Below, piece by piece: positions 1 through 5,239 of a stretch of DNA of 7,999 nt. This stretch comes from Synergistaceae bacterium (lineage in GTDB: Bacteria; Synergistota; Synergistia; Synergistales; Synergistaceae): positions 1-7,999 of the forward strand of contig JAAYEY010000205.1 of NCBI GenBank assembly GCA_012728505.1, in the 5' to 3' direction. Position numbers and translations under genes: made by a program. The first letter of the stretch is position 1. Every line of letters begins with the position of its first letter. Below the pieces are notes generated by a model, which did not search any database, was not told the origin of the DNA, and saw only the letters and a list, made by a program, of their open reading frames with translations.

Positions 1-1703
1 GCTTGTTCAGTCTCTTCAGCCTGTTTAAGGAAATCACCGATAGTTACGTTTGTCTCTTCCTGAGGAAGCTGAGTGCTGTGGCTGTCGCCTCTTCTTCTAT
101 CGGAATCTGGACGGCGACGGCGCGGGCGGTCTTCTGTTTTCTGACCCTCCTGCGAGCCTGTCTCTTCAGTTTTAGGCCTTCTTACCGGTTCTTCGCCAGC
201 GGGACGGAGGCTGAGACGCATCCTGCGTTCGGCAGGGTTTACATCAAGGACTCTCGCTGTAACTTCCTGTCCCTCTGAGAGGACTTCTCTTGGATTTTCG
301 ATCCTCTGCTGACTTATCTGGGATATATGAATCAGTCCCTCTATTCCGTCTTCAAGTTCTACAAATGCACCAAAATCTGCTATTCTGACGACCTTGACTG
401 GAATTTCCATGTCCTTCGTATATTTTTCAGCTACATCCTTCCATGGATCTGAAAGTTGCTTGTAGCCAAGGCTGATACGCTTACGCTCGGAATCGACCTC
501 CATGACCGATACCTCTATTTTCTGGCCCTTTTTAAGAACTTCTTTAGGATGCTTTATTCTTGTCCAGCTGAGATCTCCAATGTGTACGAGACCTTCAACA
601 CCGGGTTCTATTTCAACAAAAGCACCGAATTCTGTCAGGTTTGAAACAGTACCTTCAGCTACTACTCCAGATTTCCAGCGTTCTGCCACTGTATCCCAGG
701 GGTTTGGCTGAGTCTGTTTGAGGCTGAGAGAGATTCTGTTGTTCTCTTTGTCTATGCCGATCACTTTTACTTTGATGTGATCGCCTTTAGAGACAACATC
801 TTTCGCCTTGGCGTTGCGCTGCCATGAGAGCTCGCTTACGTGTACAAGGCCTTCCATCGCACCGAGATTTACAAAAACACCAAAGGAAGTGATACTGCTG
901 ACATCACCTTCAAGGAGATCGCCTTCGTTAACATTCTCGTAGAACGACTGTCTGATCTCTGCCATTTCCGCTTCCATAAGGCTGCGGCGTGAGAGTACAA
1001 GGCGACGCTTGCGGCGGTCTTTTTCAATCAGTTTGACCTGGAAATCCTGTTCAAGGAGACGGGCAGGACTAACTATGCGTCCGTCTTCTGCAAGGTGAGA
1101 AATAGGAATGAAACCTTCTATTCCGTAACAGTCTACTATAAGTCCGCCCTTTACTTTGCGGAGCCCCTTAACTGTTATAGTCTCACTCTTTGCTGCCTCT
1201 TCTTCAAGCTTGTTCCAGCGTTCATCAAACTCACAGCGCCAACGGCTCAGACCAAGCTGCGCATCTTCGCCCTGTCCAATATTTGTGATCTGGACCATAA
1301 CTTTGGCACCGTTTTCAGGCTCTTCAGTTTTTTCGACCAAGACTCTGTGACTCCACTCTTTGCGGGGAAGAAATCCTTCACACTTGTACCCCACATCAAC
1401 AAGCCATCCGTCTTCACGTGCGTCAACTATAGTACCTTCAACGACTTTTCCGCGATGGAAATCACCCATCACGTCATATTGCTCCATCATTTCTTCCATT
1501 GTTACTTCTTTTTCCGGTGTTGCTTCTGCTTCAGGTGTTGCTTCTTTTTCAGCTGCTGCCTTTGTTTCAGGTGTTACTTCTGTTTCAGCTGTTGCTTCTT
1601 TTTCAGGTGCTGCCTTTACTTCCTTTGTTACTTCCTTTGTTACTTCCGTTTCTGGCGTTACCTCTGTTTTAAGTTCGTCTTCTGTGCGAAGCTCATCAAC
1701 CAT
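1..1703 (-). CDS. rpsA: 30S ribosomal protein S1, five S1 domains (3' end cut by window edge)
   Basis: This is an RNA-binding S1 protein that helps the 30S subunit capture and unfold mRNA. The frame is open for 567 codons to the left edge, where the stop is missing. Five S1 (OB-fold) repeats are visible: about residues 85-155, 174-240, 261-330, 346-416 and 432-500. Repeats 3-5 carry the canonical FG-[AV]-FV core and EGL-[VI]-H-[IV] signature. Repeats 1 and 2 are divergent (DGWLVDV, KGGLIVDC), as is usual for the first two domains of bacterial S1. Residues 16-67 are a Glu/Thr/Ala hexapeptide repeat. After residue 500 comes a charged, Arg-rich tail (RPRRRRPDSDRRRGD). I chose the ATG at 1703 because an AGGAGG lies 9 nt upstream; the in-frame ATG at 1712 abuts that sequence and is less likely. 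Arginine codons are mostly CGC/CGT, suggesting high expression. The gene lies 17 nt after ispH, an adjacency that recalls the IspH-S1 fusions known from Clostridia. Confidence 0.92.
   Translation of the reverse strand, partial: MVDELRTEDELKTEVTPETEVTKEVTKEVKAAPEKEATAETEVTPETKAAAEKEATPEAEATPEKEVTMEEMMEQYDVMGDFHRGKVVEGTIVDAREDGWLVDVGYKCEGFLPRKEWSHRVLVEKTEEPENGAKVMVQITNIGQGEDAQLGLSRWRCEFDERWNKLEEEAAKSETITVKGLRKVKGGLIVDCYGIEGFIPISHLAEDGRIVSPARLLEQDFQVKLIEKDRRKRRLVLSRRSLMEAEMAEIRQSFYENVNEGDLLEGDVSSITSFGVFVNLGAMEGLVHVSELSWQRNAKAKDVVSKGDHIKVKVIGIDKENNRISLSLKQTQPNPWDTVAERWKSGVVAEGTVSNLTEFGAFVEIEPGVEGLVHIGDLSWTRIKHPKEVLKKGQKIEVSVMEVDSERKRISLGYKQLSDPWKDVAEKYTKDMEIPVKVVRIADFGAFVELEDGIEGLIHISQISQQRIENPREVLSEGQEVTARVLDVNPAERRMRLSLRPAGEEPVRRPKTEETGSQEGQKTEDRPRRRRPDSDRRRGDSHSTQLPQEETNVTIGDFLKQAEETEQ
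1503..1658 (-). repeat. 18-nt in-frame tandem repeat encoding acidic hexapeptides in S1
   Basis: This tract encodes residues 16-67 of the S1 protein. It reads as eight six-residue units plus one four-residue unit: TPETEV, TKEV, TKEVKA, APEKEA, TAETEV, TPETKA, AAEKEA, TPEAEA, TPEKEV. The loose consensus is [TA]-[PA]-E-x-[EK]-[AV]. Within it, 1620-1643 is a perfect tandem duplication of a 12-base unit (TTCCTTTGTTAC on the plus strand). All units are multiples of three, so unit gain or loss would keep the frame. The encoded segment is low-complexity, acidic overall and probably disordered, and it precedes the first S1 domain. Confidence 0.88.
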
Positions 1704-1712
1704 ACCCAACAT

Positions 1713-1718
1713 CCTCCT
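1713..1718 (-). promoter_or_regulatory. Strong ribosome binding site of rpsA
   Basis: A perfect AGGAGG on the minus strand sits 9 nt before the ATG at 1703, inside the 17-nt ispH-rpsA gap. It decides the start: the in-frame ATG at 1712 directly follows this sequence with no spacer. It is the best Shine-Dalgarno of the six genes, which fits a highly expressed ribosomal protein. Confidence 0.85.
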
Positions 1719-1720
1719 GC

Positions 1721-2554
1721 TTACATCATGTTTAAATTTTGTATCAATTCTTTTATTAGCCAATCAGGAGTACTTCCTCCTGCAGCTATTCCTATGTCAT
1801 CTTTATTTTGCAGCCACCCCCTGTCAAGCTCTCCTGAATGTTCTACCCATAAAGTTGAAACTCCAACATCTATTGATATCTCAGCAAGTTTTTTTGTATT
1901 AGCACTATTGCGCCCTCCAAGTATTATCATTCCGTCGACCTTAGAAGCAAGCCTACAGACTGAATCTTGCCGGGCCAAAGTAGCTTTGCAGATAGTATTG
2001 TAAACCTTGATCTCTGTCGAAACTGTCACGAAAGAACTAACAAGCGCAGCGAGCGAAGCGACCTTTTGGGTCGTCTGGCTTAGTATTCCGCACTTTCTCC
2101 CCTTTAGATTATCAGGTATATCTTCGCCGGCAGAGATGACGGCTACCTCTCCTTGAACATAACCCATTATCCCCCTGACTTCGGGGTGTTTTCTATCCCC
2201 TGATATTACCACAACATAGCCCTCAGAAGAAAGGTCTTTCGCTCTATTTTGTGCGGTTTTAACAAAGGGGCAAGTCCCGTCGACAACTTTAATGCATTTT
2301 TTTTTGACGATATCAGCTTCAAGCGGTGTGACTCCATGAGCCCTAATAAAGGCAACAGACCCACTAGGCACCTCTTCGGCAGACCCAACAACAATAAGTC
2401 CCATCTTAGAGAGCCTTTCTATCTCTTGAGGATTGTGTATAGGGCTGCCTAGTGAATATATTGTGTTAGACCTAGAAAGTTCCTCTTCTAGCTCTGATAT
2501 TGCCCTTCTTACACCAAAGCAAAGTCCAGTCGGATTAGCAATGTGTATTTTCAA
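1721..2554 (-). CDS. ispH: 4-hydroxy-3-methylbut-2-enyl diphosphate reductase (IspH/LytB)
   Basis: This is the last enzyme of the MEP pathway. It reduces HMBPP to IPP and DMAPP using a [4Fe-4S] cluster in the cytoplasm. The three cluster cysteines are present: C12 (NPTGLCFGVRRA), C95 (VDGTCPFV) and C189 (NTICKATLARQ). Substrate-site residues also fit the family: H40, H73 (RAHGV), H123 and the catalytic E125 (HPEVRG), T161/T162, S217 and N219 (RNSANT), and S261 (AGGSTPDW). At 277 residues it is shorter than E. coli IspH (about 316) but within the family range and apparently complete. The start is a TTG one base after the miaA stop; homology begins right there (KIHIANPTG), and AAAGGA lies 11 nt upstream. 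Its product DMAPP is the substrate of the neighbouring MiaA. The sequence downstream leads straight into rpsA with no terminator. Confidence 0.96.
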   Translation of the reverse strand: MKIHIANPTGLCFGVRRAISELEEELSRSNTIYSLGSPIHNPQEIERLSKMGLIVVGSAEEVPSGSVAFIRAHGVTPLEADIVKKKCIKVVDGTCPFVKTAQNRAKDLSSEGYVVVISGDRKHPEVRGIMGYVQGEVAVISAGEDIPDNLKGRKCGILSQTTQKVASLAALVSSFVTVSTEIKVYNTICKATLARQDSVCRLASKVDGMIILGGRNSANTKKLAEISIDVGVSTLWVEHSGELDRGWLQNKDDIGIAAGGSTPDWLIKELIQNLNMM

Positions 2555-2555
2555 T

Positions 2556-3521
2556 TTAATTTTTGTCCTTTTGTTCTAAATGTTTTATGCAATGAGGCAG
2601 TACATCCTCTATTGCTTTCGACATTTCGTATTTGTCAAAATCATACCATATAGCCGGTTCAAAATGTTTGAACCATGCCATCTGCTTTCTGGAAAAGGTT
2701 TTTGTCGCTCTTATATCCCCTTCTATCGCTTCTTCGTAGGAGCACTTACCTTGCAGAAACTCTACCAGTTCCTTGTAACCGAATCCCTGCAGAGCTGGTA
2801 GTTTTGGGGAATACCCTTGAGCTAGAAGCCATTCAACCTCTTCAGGATAACCGTTAGAAAATTGTTGTCTCACTCTGTCCGCTATCTTTATGTAGAGGTT
2901 TGCCCTATCTCTAATAAGGCCAATATACAAAATGTCAGATGTTGACTCAATCTTAACCTGGTTTTCATACCACCAGGTTGCTGTTTTTCCTGTTAAGCGA
3001 TATATCTCAAGAGCTCTTATAATTCTTACATAGTCGTTATGGTGTATCTTTTCCGCTGCTGTTGGGTCCAAAGCCATCAGTTCGGAGTGAAGTTTTAAAA
3101 TACCTTGTTCTTCAATTTCTTCTTCAAGCACCTTCCTGATTGCCGGATCTTTGGGCAGATCTTCTGATAGAGTGCCGCACAAGGCTTTGTAATAAAAAGC
3201 TGTGCCTCCAATAAGAAGAGGAACCCTTCCCCTCTTTTTTATCCTACTAATCGCATCGGAGGCCTGAGAGGCAAAATCAGCGGCGGAATATATCTGGTCC
3301 GGGTCTGCGACATCAATAAGGTGATGGAGTACCTGCTTTCTGATTTCAAGCGAAACCTTGTCTGTGCCTACGTCGAGATATCTGTAAACCTGTCTTGAGT
3401 CTACCGATATGATCTCTGCGTTCAACCTTGTAGCAAGTTCAAGGCTGAACGCAGTCTTACCTACGGCAGTCGGTCCAATTATTGCTATAACCGGAATCTT
3501 TTTCTCGTTTATATTTTCCAT
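2556..3521 (-). CDS. miaA: tRNA dimethylallyltransferase (MiaA)
   Basis: MiaA transfers the dimethylallyl group from DMAPP to N6 of A37 in tRNAs that read UNN codons, giving i6A. The 321-residue length is normal for the family. Visible motifs are the P-loop GPTAVGKT at 16-23; DSRQVYRYLDVGT from 41, with the catalytic Asp-type residue D41; GGTAFYYKAL at 105-114; NDYVRIIRALEIY at 162-174; QGFGYKE at 245-251; and the C-terminal TKTFSRKQMAWF at 273-284. The ATG at 3521 overlaps the mutL stop by one base (TGATG). No clear Shine-Dalgarno precedes it, so translation is probably coupled to mutL. The mutL-miaA pairing is widespread in bacteria, but hfq, a frequent next gene elsewhere, is replaced here by ispH. 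Sixteen of its 17 arginines use AGA or AGG by hand count, unlike rpsA downstream. Confidence 0.97.
   Translation of the reverse strand: MENINEKKIPVIAIIGPTAVGKTAFSLELATRLNAEIISVDSRQVYRYLDVGTDKVSLEIRKQVLHHLIDVADPDQIYSAADFASQASDAISRIKKRGRVPLLIGGTAFYYKALCGTLSEDLPKDPAIRKVLEEEIEEQGILKLHSELMALDPTAAEKIHHNDYVRIIRALEIYRLTGKTATWWYENQVKIESTSDILYIGLIRDRANLYIKIADRVRQQFSNGYPEEVEWLLAQGYSPKLPALQGFGYKELVEFLQGKCSYEEAIEGDIRATKTFSRKQMAWFKHFEPAIWYDFDKYEMSKAIEDVLPHCIKHLEQKDKN
2566..2571 (-). promoter_or_regulatory. Ribosome binding site supporting the TTG start of ispH
   Basis: AAAGGA on the minus strand lies within the last codons of miaA, 11 nt before the TTG at 2554. It supports the unusual start. No ATG or GTG is better placed, and the conserved IspH N-terminus begins immediately after the TTG. 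Confidence 0.55.
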
Positions 3522-5239
3522 CAGCGCTCAAACCAATCTTCAAGCTTTTTATCTTCTATAAGAAAAACGGTTGGCCTCCCGTGAGGGCATGAAAAGGGGT
3601 TTGAACAATTATCAAGCCTTGATAAAAGAGTCTCCGCCTCTTCTCTCTCAAAACGTTGTCCAAGTTTTACCGCATCTCTGCAGGCAAGCCTAGCCATTCT
3701 CCACCATACTTCCCTATCTCTTTTTTCCGGATCTTTTTCCAGTTCAATGCCCCTAAGCGCAGAACGCAACATGTCGAGAGGTGAGAGTCTAGATTTACCG
3801 CGAAGCATTGGGACGCCAACCAGGCACTCATCATGAAATTCAAATGCGAGTTCTCTCAATTCTTTTTCTGACATCTTGATTTCGACCAATAAGGCACTGG
3901 GTATTTCTATTGGCATCGCAAGTTTTTGAGTAGCCAATCCATCCTTAAAACTTGCTGCTATCTCTTCATAGAGTATCCTCTCATGCGCTGCATGCGGGTC
4001 TATGATTGCAAGTCCGTTCGGAAAATCAAATAGCAAAAATCCCTTTGCAGTTTGTCCGATAAATTTCCTTTTTCCCTGTTCGGAATACGGCTCACCTTGG
4101 ATAAATATGCTCTCATCTGGAGAGGCGACTCTATCACCGCTCACCTCTGTAGCATTACTTGGCTTCCAGGGAGAGGTGCTGAACATGGGGTTTGATTTGT
4201 CAAACCACGCAGGCTGATTCATATTTGAAAATGAAAGAACAGAGCTCTGCTCTTTTTGGGGAATATTTCCGGATGAGAATGAATATTTGCGGGCAAATAT
4301 TTTTCGGGCGGTATTAAATACAATTTTATAAATGTCGCCAGCTCTTCTGAATCTTACTTCTTCCTTTGTAGGGTGGATGTTTACATCGTGTTCCTCAGCA
4401 GGTAACTCAAGAATGACTAGCCATTCACCATATGGTACAGAGTCTCCTCCGTACACAGCAGACCTTATAGTCGAATCCTGTATCCTTCTGCCGTTGACAA
4501 AGATTGTGATGACAGTACGTCTGCTATCAGGTATGGGATTCCACCACATTTTTACACTAGTAAAGTTTATGACTGTCTCCGAGCTGTAAATTGGTGTGTC
4601 GTCCCCCCATTTCCTGGCAAGAGTCATGTCAACAGATTCCAGCGGCAAGAGTTCCATTATTTTTTTGCCGTTTGAGAAGACGCGGAAAGTCAGTTCCGGA
4701 TGCACAAGAGCATAATCGTTTACGACCTGCAGTATCCTTCTAAGCTCAGCAGAAGCTGTCTTCAGAAACTTACGTCGTGCAGGGAGGTTGAAGAAGAGAT
4801 CTTCGACCTGAATTCTCGTACCTACTTGAGAGGGACTTTCTGTATGAAGAGTAATTTCCCCACCTTCGCATCTTATCAGTCCGCCGCTTTCAGAATCTTT
4901 CTCTCTGCTGCGAATCTCCATCCTGCTCACAGCCGCAACGCTAGAAAGCGCTTCGCCCCTGTAGCCAAGAGTCGATATCTTTTCAAGGTCTTCAAGCGAC
5001 GATATCTTACTTGTGGCATATCTTTCAAGTGCAAGGGGAAGTTCATTAAACGGTATGCCGCATCCGTCATCTTCGATAACAAACGATGCTTTGCCGCCCT
5101 GTTCTATGTATAGTGTTATGCACCTCGCTGAAGCGTCAATCGAATTTTCGATCATTTCCTTAGCTACGGACGAGGGTCTCTCGATAACCTCTCCCGCAGC
5201 TATTCTGCTCGCTACTTCGCTATCAAGTCGTTTTATCAT
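3521..5239 (-). CDS. mutL: DNA mismatch repair protein MutL, endonuclease type
   Basis: This is the matchmaker and nicking subunit of mismatch repair. The N-terminal GHKL ATPase is intact: KEMIENSIDA with E28 and N32, EDDGCGI at 56-62, ATSK at 75-78, GYRGEAL at 92-98, LPARRKFLK at 152-160, and the HPTKEEVRF lysine K292. A weakly conserved linker spans about 315-390. The C-terminal domain carries the nuclease signature: DPHAAHERILYE at 414-425 (usual form DQHAx2Ex4E), ACR at 519-521, CPHGRP at 551-556 and a terminal FER at 570-572. QKLAMP at 438-443 aligns with the sliding-clamp motif known in Bacillus MutL. The ATG lies in a 4-nt overlap with the mutS stop. At 572 residues it is slightly short because of the linker. 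The only oddity is P415 in place of Gln in the first nuclease motif. Endonuclease activity is inferred from motifs. Confidence 0.97.
   Translation of the reverse strand: MIKRLDSEVASRIAAGEVIERPSSVAKEMIENSIDASARCITLYIEQGGKASFVIEDDGCGIPFNELPLALERYATSKISSLEDLEKISTLGYRGEALSSVAAVSRMEIRSREKDSESGGLIRCEGGEITLHTESPSQVGTRIQVEDLFFNLPARRKFLKTASAELRRILQVVNDYALVHPELTFRVFSNGKKIMELLPLESVDMTLARKWGDDTPIYSSETVINFTSVKMWWNPIPDSRRTVITIFVNGRRIQDSTIRSAVYGGDSVPYGEWLVILELPAEEHDVNIHPTKEEVRFRRAGDIYKIVFNTARKIFARKYSFSSGNIPQKEQSSVLSFSNMNQPAWFDKSNPMFSTSPWKPSNATEVSGDRVASPDESIFIQGEPYSEQGKRKFIGQTAKGFLLFDFPNGLAIIDPHAAHERILYEEIAASFKDGLATQKLAMPIEIPSALLVEIKMSEKELRELAFEFHDECLVGVPMLRGKSRLSPLDMLRSALRGIELEKDPEKRDREVWWRMARLACRDAVKLGQRFEREEAETLLSRLDNCSNPFSCPHGRPTVFLIEDKKLEDWFER

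Noticed and set aside
57..59. EDDGCGI in MutL (residues 56-62) in place of the E. coli DNGCGI
   Set aside because: Asp at the second position is a common variant in bacterial MutL, and the metal and adenine-contacting residues are otherwise intact. The coordinates given are residue numbers, and the site is about 5054-5074 in the window.
1724..1756. A TTGATA / TGTAAG promoter-like pair in the AT-rich end of ispH
   Set aside because: The -10 match is poor (4 of 6), and transcription would begin at or inside the rpsA Shine-Dalgarno sequence. It is not credible without start-site data.
1765..1782. Inverted repeat CAGGAG-6 nt-CTCCTG near the end of ispH, about 60 nt before rpsA
   Set aside because: It has only six base pairs, lacks a T-run and encodes the conserved AGGSTP region of IspH. 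It is too weak to call a terminator or an S1 autoregulatory site.
1095..2003. A 302-codon plus-strand open frame with a striking Phe/Cys-rich stretch
   Set aside because: It lies antisense to rpsA and ispH. The Phe/Cys pattern is the reverse reading of the Glu/Thr/Ala repeat codons. There is no domain and no convincing ribosome binding site.
4700..5113. A 137-codon plus-strand open frame
   Set aside because: It is antisense to the conserved GHKL ATPase region of mutL and shows no protein family signature.
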